Assembly (NCBI GenBank): GCA_018820275.1
Contig: JAHJOO010000053.1
Location: 93,317-157,316 of the forward strand
DNA length: 64,000 bases
DNA from: Alphaproteobacteria bacterium
Lineage (GTDB): Bacteria; Pseudomonadota; Alphaproteobacteria; Caulobacterales; Caulobacteraceae
Direction: 5' to 3'
The notes under the pieces were generated by a model. The model made no database searches, was not told the DNA's origin, and saw only the letters and a program-made list of their open reading frames with translations. Position 1 is the stretch's first letter; the number at the start of each line of letters is the position of its first letter. Shown one piece after another: positions 51,277-60,197 of this stretch. The position numbers and the translations under genes were made by a program.

Positions 51277-52290
51277 TTGCCGGATCCCCGCTTCTTCGAG
51301 TCCCTGCCGCCGCGCTCCGTGCAGGAGCTGGCCGACCTGGTGGGCGGCGAGGTCCTGAGGGGCGGTGACCGGATGATGTCCGGCGTGGCGCCCCTGGCGT
51401 CGGCCGACGGCGGCTCGATCGCCTTCCTGTCGGATCGCAAGCTGAAGACCGCCCTGGCGCAGACCCGCGCCGGGGCGGTGTTCGTGCGGCCGGACGCGGT
51501 CGAGGACGCCCCCGTCGACGCCGCGGTCGTCGTCACCCGCACGCCGCACGCCGCCTGGTCGCGCGCGGCCGAGGCCCTGATCCGTCCGCGCGCCTTCCGG
51601 GTCGTCGATCCGGAGACGGCGGCCGAGGACGGCGCGGTCGACTTCGGCCCCGGCGTCGTCGTCGGGGAGGGCGCGCGCATCGGTCGGGGGACGCGGATTG
51701 GACCGAACACGGTGATCGGACCCGGCGTGCAAATCGGCCGCGACTGCGTGATCGGGGCGAACGTCAGCCTCGTCTTCGCCCTGATCGGCGACCAGGTGAA
51801 GCTGTCCTCGGGGGTCCGGATCGGCGAGGCCGGGTTCGGGGCCGCCGTCTCGGCGGACGGGCCCGTCGACGTGCCCCAGCTGGGGCGGGCCGTGCTTCAG
51901 GACCGGGTGACGATCGGGGCCAACTCCTGCGTCGACCGCGGCGCCTTCGACGACACCGTGGTGGGCGAGGGGACCAAGATCGACAACCTGGTCATGATCG
52001 CCCACAATTGCGTCGTCGGCCGCAACTGTCTGATGGCCGCCTTCACCGGAATCTCGGGTTCGGTGACGGTCGGCGACGGGGCCGTATTCGGCGGCCGCGC
52101 CGGCGTCGGGGACCACATCACCATCGGCGAGGGCGCCCGCATCGCGGCGGGCGCGGGCATCCTGAAGGACGTCCCGCCGGGCGAGACCTGGTCGGGCTAT
52201 CCCGCCAAGCCGCTTCGGGAATCCTTGCGCGAAGCCGTCTGGCTGGCCAAACAGGCCTCCGGAAAGGCGCGCGGAAAGACGGACGGATGA
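51277..52290 (+). CDS. lpxD: UDP-3-O-acylglucosamine N-acyltransferase
   Basis: This 337-aa third enzyme of lipid A synthesis has an N-terminal uridine-binding domain (1-100). A left-handed beta-helix of hexapeptide repeats follows (IGRGTRIGPNTVIGPGVQIG onwards), with the catalytic His in MIAHNCVVGRNCLM. A C-terminal helix follows. The start is a TTG, supported by an AAGGA site five bases upstream; no ATG or GTG fits the family N-terminus. The stop overlaps fabZ. Confidence 0.95.
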   Translation: MPDPRFFESLPPRSVQELADLVGGEVLRGGDRMMSGVAPLASADGGSIAFLSDRKLKTALAQTRAGAVFVRPDAVEDAPVDAAVVVTRTPHAAWSRAAEALIRPRAFRVVDPETAAEDGAVDFGPGVVVGEGARIGRGTRIGPNTVIGPGVQIGRDCVIGANVSLVFALIGDQVKLSSGVRIGEAGFGAAVSADGPVDVPQLGRAVLQDRVTIGANSCVDRGAFDDTVVGEGTKIDNLVMIAHNCVVGRNCLMAAFTGISGSVTVGDGAVFGGRAGVGDHITIGEGARIAAGAGILKDVPPGETWSGYPAKPLRESLREAVWLAKQASGKARGKTDG

Positions 52291-52751
52291 GCGACGAGGC
52301 CAACATCGACTACGCCGAGGTGATGCGGCGCCTGCCGCACCGGTACCCCTTCCTGCTGGTCGACAAGGCCGAGGACTTCGTGCCGGCGACCTCCATCGTC
52401 GGCATCAAGAACGTCACGCACAACGAGCCCTTCTTTCCGGGCCATTTCCCGATCGATCCGGTGATGCCCGGCGTGCTGATCGTCGAGGCCATGGCCCAGA
52501 CCGGGGCCCTGCTCATGTCCAAGACCATGGACGTCGCCGTGGCCGACAAGGTGATCATGTTCATGTCGATCGACGGCGTCCGCTTCCGCAAGCCCGCCCG
52601 GCCGGGCGACCAGCTGCGCATGGAGGTCCGGGTGACCCGCGCACGGGGCGACGCCTACAAGTTCCGCGGCGAGACCTTCATCGACGGCAAGCTGGCGGCC
52701 GAGGCCGAGTTCATGGCCATGGTCGTGACCGTGGACCAGCCGGCCACCTGA
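52287..52751 (+). CDS. fabZ: 3-hydroxyacyl-[ACP] dehydratase FabZ
   Basis: This 154-aa hot-dog-fold dehydratase of fatty acid synthesis has the catalytic His in NEPFFPGHFPIDPVMPGVLIVEAMAQ near 45-70, with the Glu a little further on in the same segment. MSIDGVRFRKPARPGDQL follows. Placed between lpxD and lpxA, which share its hydroxyacyl-ACP pool. Starts and stops overlap with both neighbours. Confidence 0.97.
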   Translation: MSDEANIDYAEVMRRLPHRYPFLLVDKAEDFVPATSIVGIKNVTHNEPFFPGHFPIDPVMPGVLIVEAMAQTGALLMSKTMDVAVADKVIMFMSIDGVRFRKPARPGDQLRMEVRVTRARGDAYKFRGETFIDGKLAAEAEFMAMVVTVDQPAT

Positions 52752-53536
52752 TGGCCATCCATCCGACAGCCCAGGTCGACGCCGGGGCGGATCTGGCCGA
52801 CGGCGTCGAGATCGGGGCCTGGTCCATCGTCGGACCGGGCGTGACGCTGGCCGAGGGTGTCCGCGTGGCCAGCCACGTGGTGATCCAGCAGGACACCTCG
52901 GTGGGCAAGGGCACGACCATCCATCCCTTCTGCGTCATGGGCGGGGATCCCCAGCACGGCGGCTACAAGGGCGAGCCCGTCAGCCTGGAGATCGGCGCGA
53001 ACTGCACGATCCGCGAGCATTCGACGTTCAATCGCGGCACGCCGGGTGACCGGAAGCTGACGACCATCGGCGACGGCTGCCTGTTCATGACCGGCGCGCA
53101 CGTGGGGCACGACTGCGTCGTCGGCAGCGGCGTGACCTTCGCGAACAATGCGACGCTGGGCGGTCACGCGCGGATCGGCGACCGGGTGTTCCTCGGCGGG
53201 CTGTGCGCGGTCCACCAGTTCGGGCGGGTGGGGCAGGGCGCCATCGTCGGCGGGCTGTCGGCGGTGACGCGCGACGTGATCCCCTACGGCTCGGCCTGGG
53301 GCAATCACGTCCGGCTGCACGGGCTGAACCTGATCGGCCTGAAGCGGAAAGGCTATGGCAAGGTCGAGGTGCGGCGGCTGCTGGCGGCCTATCGCGACAT
53401 CTTCGAGGCCCCCGGCCTGTTCTCCGAGCGGCTGGACGCGGCGCAGGGCGCCTATGCCGACCTGCCGGAGATCCAGGAGATCATCGCCTTCATCCGCGAG
53501 GACACGCGGCGCCCCGTCGCGCTCCCGGGGGAATGA
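52751..53536 (+). CDS. lpxA: UDP-N-acetylglucosamine O-acyltransferase
   Basis: This 261-aa first enzyme of lipid A synthesis has a hexapeptide beta-helix in the N-terminal two thirds (IHPTAQVDAGADLADGVEIG onwards), the catalytic His in GAHVGHDCVVGSG near 115-127, and a helical C-terminal domain (KRKGYGKVEVRRLLAAYRDIFEA). It uses 3-hydroxyacyl-ACP from the FabZ step. The ATG overlaps the fabZ stop by one base. Confidence 0.97.
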   Translation: MAIHPTAQVDAGADLADGVEIGAWSIVGPGVTLAEGVRVASHVVIQQDTSVGKGTTIHPFCVMGGDPQHGGYKGEPVSLEIGANCTIREHSTFNRGTPGDRKLTTIGDGCLFMTGAHVGHDCVVGSGVTFANNATLGGHARIGDRVFLGGLCAVHQFGRVGQGAIVGGLSAVTRDVIPYGSAWGNHVRLHGLNLIGLKRKGYGKVEVRRLLAAYRDIFEAPGLFSERLDAAQGAYADLPEIQEIIAFIREDTRRPVALPGE

Positions 53537-53546
53537 GGGCCGGCCG

Positions 53547-54395
53547 ATGAGCGCGCCGAAACTGGCCCTGATCGCGGGCGGGGGCGCCCTGCCGCTGGCC
53601 GTGGCCGCGCGGTGCGAGGCCGAAGGGCGGCCGCTGTTCGTGATCCGGCTGGCGGGCTTCGCCGATCCTCTCCTGAGCGGGCGCGACGGCGTCGACCTCG
53701 GCATGGCCCAGATCGGCGGCATCCTGTCGGCGATGAAGGCGGCCGGCTGCGCGGCGGTGTGTCTGGCCGGCACGGTGAGCCGTCCCGATTTCAGATCGCT
53801 GAAGCCCGACCTCAAGGGGGCGACGCTGCTGCCCGGCATCGTCAAGGCGGCCACCCAGGGCGACGACGCCCTGCTGCGCAAGATCCTGTCGGTGTTCGAG
53901 GGCGAGGGCTATGCCGTGGAGGGGGCGGACGACATCCTGGGCGGCGACACCCTGCCGGCCGGGGCGCTGGGCCGGGTGACGCCCGACGCGACCCAGCTGG
54001 CCGACCTGCGCAAGGCGCTGCACGTGGCCGAGAAGTCGGGCGAGCTGGACGTGGGGCAGGGGGCGGTCGTGTGCGACGGTCTGGTGCTGGCGGTCGAGGC
54101 GCAGGAGGGGACGGACGCCATGCTGTCGCGCGTCGCGGGCCTGCCGGCCGACCTGAGGGGCGCGCCGGGGGCGCTGAAGGGGGCTTTGGGCAAGGCGCCC
54201 AAGCCGATCCAGGACCTGAGGGTCGACATGCCGGTGATCGGGGCGCGGACGATCCAGCTGGCCGCCGCGGCCGGGCTGGCCGGCGTGGGCGGCCGTGCGG
54301 ACCGGCTCATCCTGATCGACCGGCCCGCCGTCGTCGCGACGGCCGACCGCCTCGGCCTGTTCGTCTGGGGCGAGCCCGCCGGGCTGGAAGGATGA
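53547..54395 (+). CDS. lpxI: UDP-2,3-diacylglucosamine diphosphatase LpxI
   Basis: This 282-aa hydrolase produces lipid X in alphaproteobacteria, in place of LpxH. It shows the DUF1009 pattern: LALIAGGGALPLAVA at the start, a central VVCDGLVLAVEAQEGTDAML near 175-194 and LRVDMPVIGARTIQLAAAAGLAGV near 225-248. The start at 53547 follows a GAGGGCCGGCC stretch; a nearer ATG at 53533 is out of frame. It is coupled to lpxB by overlap. Confidence 0.95.
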   Translation: MSAPKLALIAGGGALPLAVAARCEAEGRPLFVIRLAGFADPLLSGRDGVDLGMAQIGGILSAMKAAGCAAVCLAGTVSRPDFRSLKPDLKGATLLPGIVKAATQGDDALLRKILSVFEGEGYAVEGADDILGGDTLPAGALGRVTPDATQLADLRKALHVAEKSGELDVGQGAVVCDGLVLAVEAQEGTDAMLSRVAGLPADLRGAPGALKGALGKAPKPIQDLRVDMPVIGARTIQLAAAAGLAGVGGRADRLILIDRPAVVATADRLGLFVWGEPAGLEG

Positions 54396-55558
54396 GTCGG
54401 CCGCTCAGGATCATGCTGGTCGCGGCCGAGGCCTCGGGCGACGCTTTGGGCGCCGCGCTGGCCCGGGCGCTGAAGGCGAAGCTGGGCGCCGGGGTGACCT
54501 TCGTCGGCGTGGGCGGCGCGGCCATGGCGGCCGAGGGCGTGGCCAGCCCGTTCGACATCGCCGAGCTGTCGATCGTGGGCTGGCTCGAGGGGCTGATGGC
54601 CTACCGGACCGTCCGCCGGCGCGTCGCCGACACTGTGGCCATGGCTCAGGCCGAGCGGCCCGACGCCGTCGTCCTGATCGACAGTTGGGGCTTCACCATC
54701 CGCGTGGCCGAGGCCATCCGGGCGGTCCGGCCCGACCTGCCGCTGATCAAATATGTCGGTCCCCAAGTCTGGGCGTCGCGGCCGGGCCGGGCGAAGTCGC
54801 TGGCGCGGGCCGTCGATCATCTGCTCGCCCTCTATGCCTTCGACGCCCCCTGGTTCGAGCGGGAGGGCCTGCCGACAACCGTGGTGGGGTCCCAGGCCCT
54901 GCACGTCGACATGTCGGCCGCCGACCCGACCGCCTTCCGCGCCGCGCGCGGTATCGCGCCGAACGCCCCGCTGCTGCTGGTCCTGCCGGGCAGCCGGCCG
55001 GCCGAGATCCGCTTCATGGCCCCGATCTACGGACAGGCCGCGGCGCAGTTGAAGGCCCGATGGCTCGATCTGGAGATCGCGGTCGTCGTCGCCGGGACTG
55101 TGGCCGATCAGGTCCGTGCCGCCGTCGACGCCTGGCCCATCCCCGCGCACCGGGTGGAAGAGCCCGACAAGCACGCCGCCATGAAGGCCGCGACGGTCGC
55201 CCTGGCCACCAGCGGCACGGTGTCGACCGAGCTGGCGCTGGCCGGTGCGCCGATGGTCATCGGCTACCGCTTCCAGCCGCTGAGCTATGCGATCATGCGG
55301 CCGTTCTTCACCGGCAAATATGCGACCCTGTTCAATCACGCCGCGGACGAGGAAATCGCCCGCGAACTGATCCAGAAGGACGCCACGCCCGACGCCTTCG
55401 CCCGCGAGGTCGGACGCCTGCTGGCCAATCCCGACCTGCGCGCCGCCCAGGCCGCGCGCCAGACCGCCGCTCTCGATCTCATGGGCCGGGAAGGCCGCGA
55501 CCCGTCGGAGATCGCCGCCGAGGCGGTGCTGAGGGTCATCGTCGAGCGCAACGGCTGA
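54392..55558 (+). CDS. lpxB: Lipid A disaccharide synthase
   Basis: This 388-aa GT19 glycosyltransferase condenses UDP-diacylglucosamine with lipid X, the product of LpxI just upstream. It shows MLVAAEASGDALGAALARALK at 6-26, GVGGAAMAAEGVASPFDIAELSIVGWLEGL, PLIKYVGPQVWASRPGRAK, LPGSRPAEIRFMAPI and LATSGTVSTELALAGAPMVIGYR. It is the last gene of the plus-strand envelope cluster; 16 bases separate it from the convergent DUF305-LVIVD gene. Confidence 0.97.
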   Translation: MSRPLRIMLVAAEASGDALGAALARALKAKLGAGVTFVGVGGAAMAAEGVASPFDIAELSIVGWLEGLMAYRTVRRRVADTVAMAQAERPDAVVLIDSWGFTIRVAEAIRAVRPDLPLIKYVGPQVWASRPGRAKSLARAVDHLLALYAFDAPWFEREGLPTTVVGSQALHVDMSAADPTAFRAARGIAPNAPLLLVLPGSRPAEIRFMAPIYGQAAAQLKARWLDLEIAVVVAGTVADQVRAAVDAWPIPAHRVEEPDKHAAMKAATVALATSGTVSTELALAGAPMVIGYRFQPLSYAIMRPFFTGKYATLFNHAADEEIARELIQKDATPDAFAREVGRLLANPDLRAAQAARQTAALDLMGREGRDPSEIAAEAVLRVIVERNG

Positions 55559-55574
55559 CCCTCAGCTTTCGCGC

Positions 55575-57989
55575 TTAACCCACGATCGCCGCGATCCCGG
55601 TGAGCGTTTCCTTCAGGCCGCGCAGGCGCTTGGCCGTCTGGTCCGTGCCGCGCGGCGAGATGGCGTCGGCCAGACCGCGCAGGCGGGCGGCCACGGCCGG
55701 ATCCTTGCGGCCGGCGTCCATCAGGGGCTGGGCCTGATCGAGCGCCGCGGTGATCTGGGCCATCTCCGCGGCCTCCATGCCGCCGTCGCGGGCGAACTGG
55801 TCCAGATAGGCGCGGGCGACGACCGGATGGGCCGGCCAGCGGACGGGATACTGCTGCTGCGGGTTCACCGTGCCGCCCTCGTCGGCCATCTGCGCCGCGG
55901 CGATCTCGTTGGCGGTCAGGTGCTCGCTGGGCGTCAGGGCGAAGACGTCCAGACCGCGGCCGATCTCCGAGCCGTAGATCTTGCCGTTGTACCAGTAGAC
56001 GGACCAGTAGCCGCCCGACCCCTGGCGCTCGGCATTGACCGGGCCGCGGTCGAAATAGGCGATCTCGTAGGCGTTGGACGAGTCGGTGAAGTCGCTGAGC
56101 GACAGCCCGCCCTGGTACCAGGCCTGGACGAACAGGTCGCGGCCGGGGACCGGGATCAGCGAGCCGTTGTGGGCGACGCAGTTCTCGAGGTCGGTCTGGG
56201 GCGCCGGCAGCTTGTAATAGCCGCGGTGCACCAGCTTGCCGTCGACGATGTCGTAGATGGCGTTGGCGCCCCAGGTCATGGGGTCCTGGACGCGACAGCG
56301 CGGGCGTCCGCCGCCGCCCCATTCGTCGGTGAACAGCACCTTGTCGCCGTCGTTGTTGAACGTGGCCGAGTGCCAGTAGGCGAAGCCCGCGTCGACGACG
56401 GCGTCGATCCGGCGGGGCGCGCGCGGGTCACTGATGTCGAACAGGATGCCGTTGCCCGAGCAGGCCCCGCCCGCGATGTTGCGGGTCGGGAACAGGGTGA
56501 TGTCGTGGCAGTGGTTGGTCTGGGCCGTGGTCTGGGTGCCCGCGCCGTGATCGCCCCCGGCCCACAGGCCGGCGACGGCGCCCGTCTGCTCGTCGGCGAA
56601 GACGGTCGGGCTGTCGATGATGCGCGACTGCGACGGGTCGGCGAGCGGAATCTCGATCACGTCGACGCGGAACAGGGCGGTACGGGCATCGCCCGGCGCG
56701 CCGGTGACGCAGCCCGCCAGCTCCTGCTCGCTGCGCACGCCGGCGGTGCCCGAGTTGTAGACGATCAGGCGGCGGTCGTCGGACGACACGACGGAGTGGG
56801 TGTGCGAGCCGCGGCAGGTCTGGACCTGACCGACCTGGACCGGGCGGACCGGGTCGGAGATGTCGAAGATGCGCAGGCCGCGGAAACGGTCGGCGCTGGG
56901 CTCGGGCCCGACGCCCTCGCGCCCGCAGTCGACGCGGCCCTGGGTCGATTCCACCGACATCAGCATCAGGTCGCCGACGATCGAGACGTCGCCCTGACCG
57001 CCCGGGCAGACGATGGAGCTGATCAGGGTCGGGGCCGGATCCTCGCCGATCCGGTACAGGTTGATGCCGTGATAGTTGCCGACCGCCAGCAGGTCGCCCT
57101 GGAAGGCCATGTCGGTGTTGGAGAAGCTGAGGAAGGGCGCGCGGCGGCCGACCTCGTCGCCCGCGCGCGGCGGCAGGCCCTCGGGGTTGTTCGGGTCGAA
57201 GAAGCCCGCCGGCTTGGGCAGGCTGGCCAGCAGCGTCATGTTCGAGGCGGCGGTCTCGGCGTCGCGGAAGCCGGCGCGCAGATTGGTGCGCGGGTCGGGC
57301 GAGGCGGCGCGCGCCATCGCCGTCATGCGGTTGATCTCGGCCTGCTGCTCGTTGGTGACGTCATTGACGAAGCGGAACAGGACGGGGTCGTAGGCCGAGC
57401 CGCCGCGCGACAGCAGGTCGGCCACCATGACGACCGCGCCCTCGTGGTGGCGGATCATCAGCTGCAGGAACAGACGGTCGAACTCCGACCCTTGCGCGGC
57501 CGCCAGCTGGGCCATCTGCGCGGGTGAGGCCATGCCGGGCATGCCGGCGTGGCCGGCACCGTGGGCGGAATGGTCCATGCCCGCGTGGCCGGCGTGATCG
57601 CCGCCCGCCGTCGGCATCGGGGCCTCCTCGCCGCGGTCGGTCAGCCAGCCGCGCATGAAGGCGATCTCGTCCTCCTGCGAGGCGTCGATGCGGGCGGCGA
57701 GATCCAGCACCTGGCGGTTGTTGGTGCGCGACGGGGCCAGGGCCGCCATCTCCAGCGCCTGGCCGTGGTGCAGGATCATGCCCTGCATGAAGGCGACGTC
57801 GGCGTCGGAGTAGCGGTTGTCGGCGATGCGCGCGGCCTCGCGGCCCTCCAGCGTGCGGCTGGCCTGACCCGGCGCGCCCGGCTGGATCAGCGGCGCCTGC
57901 TGGGCCCAGGCGGCCGTGGCGAACAGGACGACGCCGAGAGCGGCGGAGCCCCCCAGCAGCTTGCGGATCGGCGGGGTGGTCTGACGCAC
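55575..57989 (-). CDS. DUF305 and LVIVD-repeat fusion, exported
   Basis: This 804-aa protein starts at GTG (57989, GGAG seven bases upstream) with a signal peptide (to about residue 30, ATAAWAQ). The DUF305 domain (about 50-210) has the two HH motifs FMQGMILHHGQALEMA and LMIRHHEGAVVMV separated by a His/Met/Gly-rich linker (HAGHAGMDHSAHGAGHAGM) suited to binding copper or similar metals. The larger C-terminal part (about 250-740) carries LVIVD-type beta-propeller repeats (GLRIFDISDPVRPVQVG, GILFDISDPRAPRRID). Metal handling in the periplasm or surface is inferred. The frame upstream of 57989 is not coding. Confidence 0.85.
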   Translation of the reverse strand: MRQTTPPIRKLLGGSAALGVVLFATAAWAQQAPLIQPGAPGQASRTLEGREAARIADNRYSDADVAFMQGMILHHGQALEMAALAPSRTNNRQVLDLAARIDASQEDEIAFMRGWLTDRGEEAPMPTAGGDHAGHAGMDHSAHGAGHAGMPGMASPAQMAQLAAAQGSEFDRLFLQLMIRHHEGAVVMVADLLSRGGSAYDPVLFRFVNDVTNEQQAEINRMTAMARAASPDPRTNLRAGFRDAETAASNMTLLASLPKPAGFFDPNNPEGLPPRAGDEVGRRAPFLSFSNTDMAFQGDLLAVGNYHGINLYRIGEDPAPTLISSIVCPGGQGDVSIVGDLMLMSVESTQGRVDCGREGVGPEPSADRFRGLRIFDISDPVRPVQVGQVQTCRGSHTHSVVSSDDRRLIVYNSGTAGVRSEQELAGCVTGAPGDARTALFRVDVIEIPLADPSQSRIIDSPTVFADEQTGAVAGLWAGGDHGAGTQTTAQTNHCHDITLFPTRNIAGGACSGNGILFDISDPRAPRRIDAVVDAGFAYWHSATFNNDGDKVLFTDEWGGGGRPRCRVQDPMTWGANAIYDIVDGKLVHRGYYKLPAPQTDLENCVAHNGSLIPVPGRDLFVQAWYQGGLSLSDFTDSSNAYEIAYFDRGPVNAERQGSGGYWSVYWYNGKIYGSEIGRGLDVFALTPSEHLTANEIAAAQMADEGGTVNPQQQYPVRWPAHPVVARAYLDQFARDGGMEAAEMAQITAALDQAQPLMDAGRKDPAVAARLRGLADAISPRGTDQTAKRLRGLKETLTGIAAIVG

Positions 57990-58162
57990 GGGCTCACTCC
58001 GGACAACGTAACGATCCCTGATGGCTAACACGCGATCCCCCGTGTCGTAAGTCCATTGTGACGATCCGGCGTCAACCGCCGCCGGCCCGGCTGCGATCCT
58101 GTTCCGTCCCTGTCGGGCGGGGGAGGTCGCCGGTCGCGGACCGGAGGTCAGTCGCGCGGGGA

Positions 58163-59242
58163 TCAGGTGAAGCGGGCCTGGAGGTCGATGCTGGAGCGGG
58201 CGCCGACCGCGTCGAAACAGGCGTCGAGCCATTCGGTCGCCGCCTCGCGGCCCCGCGCCTTGAGCCGGTTCAGATAGGTCCACTCGGTGTTGAATTTGGA
58301 GCTGAGCGTCTCGCCGGCCAGCCAGGCGTCGGCGTCGATGGCGTGCATGCGCATGTCGCGGTAGCGGCCGCGGGCGTCCTCGGTCAGGCGGCCCGACTCC
58401 AGCAGTTCCTGGACGAAGGCGACGGCACGCAGCTCGGCCATCAGGGGGGCGTTGAAGACGATCTCGTTCAGCCGGTCCATGATCTCGCCGGCCCCGCGCG
58501 GCGCCTCGGCCCGCTCGATCGGATTGAGGGTAACCAGCAGGACGTCGTCCGGCGTGTCGTCGTAGAATAGCGGCCACAGGGGCGGATTGGCGAGGTAGCC
58601 GCCGTCCCAGTAGGGCTCGCCCTCGATCTCCACGGCGTGGAACAGGTGGGGCAGGCAGGCCGAGGCCATCAGCACCTCGGGCGTGATCTCGGCCGAGCGG
58701 AAGATGCGCGACCGGGCCTGACGCACGGCGGTGGCGGCGACGAGCAGCTTGATGTCCGAGGCGCGGACGGCCTCGAAGTCGATCGCCGCGTCGAGAACCC
58801 GCTTCAACGGATTGAGATTGAAGGGGTTGAACTCATAGGGGCTCATCGACAGGGCCAAGGTCTCGCCGGCGCGCCACAACGGCGTCTCCTTCAGCCAGCC
58901 GGGGGTGAAGGCGGCGCTCCAGATGGCGCTGTCGCCGAAGACGTTGCGGCCGCCGGACTGGTTCACCTCGCGCCAGAGCTTGTCGAGGGCGGCGCGGGCG
59001 CCGGCGGGGCCGCCCGCGGCGAGACCGGAGATCAGGGCGGCGCCGTTCATGGCCCCGGCGGAGGCGGCGGTGACGACCCGCACGTCCAGCCGGTCGTCCT
59101 CCAGCAGCCGGTCCAGCACGCCCCACTGGAAGGCCCCGTGGGCCCCGCCGCCCTGGAGGGCGAGGGAGACCGGGCGGCGGCCGTCGGTCGGCGGCGCCGG
59201 GGCGTCGTTCGCGGCCCGGGCTCTGCGTTTGAACAGGGCCAT
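58163..59242 (-). CDS. Patatin-like phospholipase
   Basis: This 359-aa serine hydrolase has the oxyanion motif GGGAHG (31-36), the nucleophile Ser61 in AASAGAMNG and the catalytic Asp in WDGGY near 208. The Ser-Asp dyad is complete. The C-terminal third is helical. No signal peptide, so cytoplasmic or membrane-associated. It lies 14 bases downstream of 3-hydroxybutyrate dehydrogenase on the same strand, suggesting a role with polyhydroxybutyrate or acyl-ester breakdown. That role is inferred from context only. Confidence 0.9.
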   Translation of the reverse strand: MALFKRRARAANDAPAPPTDGRRPVSLALQGGGAHGAFQWGVLDRLLEDDRLDVRVVTAASAGAMNGAALISGLAAGGPAGARAALDKLWREVNQSGGRNVFGDSAIWSAAFTPGWLKETPLWRAGETLALSMSPYEFNPFNLNPLKRVLDAAIDFEAVRASDIKLLVAATAVRQARSRIFRSAEITPEVLMASACLPHLFHAVEIEGEPYWDGGYLANPPLWPLFYDDTPDDVLLVTLNPIERAEAPRGAGEIMDRLNEIVFNAPLMAELRAVAFVQELLESGRLTEDARGRYRDMRMHAIDADAWLAGETLSSKFNTEWTYLNRLKARGREAATEWLDACFDAVGARSSIDLQARFT

Positions 59243-59256
59243 GGCCGGCTCCGGAG

Positions 59257-60108
59257 CTATTGAGCGGTCCAGCCGCCGTCGATGGAGAAGCTGGCGCCCG
59301 TGGCCGAGGCCCCGAGGTCGCTGACGAGATAGAGGAAGATGCCGGTCAGCTCGTCCGAGGTGACGAAGCGTTTGGTCGGCTGTTTGGCGAGGATGACCTC
59401 ATCGACCACGCGTTCCTTCGAGATGCCGTGGGCGCGGGCCTGGTCGGCGATCTGTTTCTCGACGATCGGGGTCTCGACGAAGCCGGGGCAGATGGCGTTG
59501 CAGGTGATGCCGTCCTTCGCCAGTTCCAGCGCCACGGTCTTGGTCAGACCGATGACGCCGTGCTTGGCCGCGACGTAGGCCGACTTGAACGGGCTGGCGC
59601 GCAGACCGTGGGCCGAGGCGACGTTGACGATGCGGCCGCGCCCCTGGGCCTTCATGATCGGAACCGCGGCGCGGATGGCGAAGAAGGCCGAGGACAGGTT
59701 GATGGCGATGATCTGGTCCCACTTTTCGGTGGGGAATTTCTCGATCGCCTCGACGTGCTGGACGCCGGCGTTGTTGACGAGGATGTCCAGCCGGCCGAGC
59801 TCGTGCCGGGCGAAGGCGACGAGGTCGGCGACCTCCTCGCCGCGGCGCATGTCGGCGGCGTGGTAGCGGACGCGGACGCCGCAGGCGGCCTCGATGCCGG
59901 CGCGGGTGCGCTCGATCTCGGACGGGTCGCCCAGGCCGTTCAGGACAACGTCGCCGCCGCGCGCGGCCACGGCGCGGGCGAGGGCCAGGCCGATGCCGGA
60001 GGTCGAGCCGGTGATGACGGCCACCTGGCCCGACAGGTCGTTCGGGTCGCGGGAGGCCGGGGCCGCCGTTTCCGAGGGCGCGCCGCCGCGCTTGGGCCAG
60101 TGCAGCAT
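59257..60108 (-). CDS. bdhA: 3-hydroxybutyrate dehydrogenase
   Basis: This 283-aa short-chain dehydrogenase has TGSTSGIG at 33-40, NNAGVQHVEAIEKFP, and the catalytic YVAAKHG near 184. The C-terminal stretch CPGFVETPIVEKQIADQA followed by QPTKRFVTSDELTG is typical of bacterial D-3-hydroxybutyrate dehydrogenases, which oxidise 3-hydroxybutyrate to acetoacetate with NAD. A 28-residue N-terminal extension (MLHWPKRGG...) precedes the usual start. The ATG at 60108 has GGAG nearby. Confidence 0.9.
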   Translation of the reverse strand: MLHWPKRGGAPSETAAPASRDPNDLSGQVAVITGSTSGIGLALARAVAARGGDVVLNGLGDPSEIERTRAGIEAACGVRVRYHAADMRRGEEVADLVAFARHELGRLDILVNNAGVQHVEAIEKFPTEKWDQIIAINLSSAFFAIRAAVPIMKAQGRGRIVNVASAHGLRASPFKSAYVAAKHGVIGLTKTVALELAKDGITCNAICPGFVETPIVEKQIADQARAHGISKERVVDEVILAKQPTKRFVTSDELTGIFLYLVSDLGASATGASFSIDGGWTAQ

Positions 60109-60197
60109 GGTCGTCTCGTCTCCTGCGCGCCGTTGCCGGCGTCTTTCCCCCAGCCTAGCCTTTCGCAACCGCGAAGGCGACCCGGAGAGATTATTCC

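Noticed and set aside
48085..52116. A 1343-codon open frame antisense to bamA, skp and lpxD
   Set aside because: Shadow frame caused by high GC; the sense strand encodes conserved proteins with motifs, and the antisense product shows none.
55559..55574. Possible terminator between lpxB and the convergent DUF305 gene
   Set aside because: Only 16 bases, no stem and no T-run on either strand.
57990..58100. TTGACGC hexamer upstream of the DUF305-LVIVD gene as a promoter
   Set aside because: The -35 is good but no acceptable -10 follows at the right distance, so I did not list it.
57990..58577. N-terminal extension of the DUF305-LVIVD frame
   Set aside because: It overlaps the patatin gene in another frame and would put about 195 non-coding-like residues before a clear signal peptide; the GTG at 57989 with its own ribosome site is preferred.
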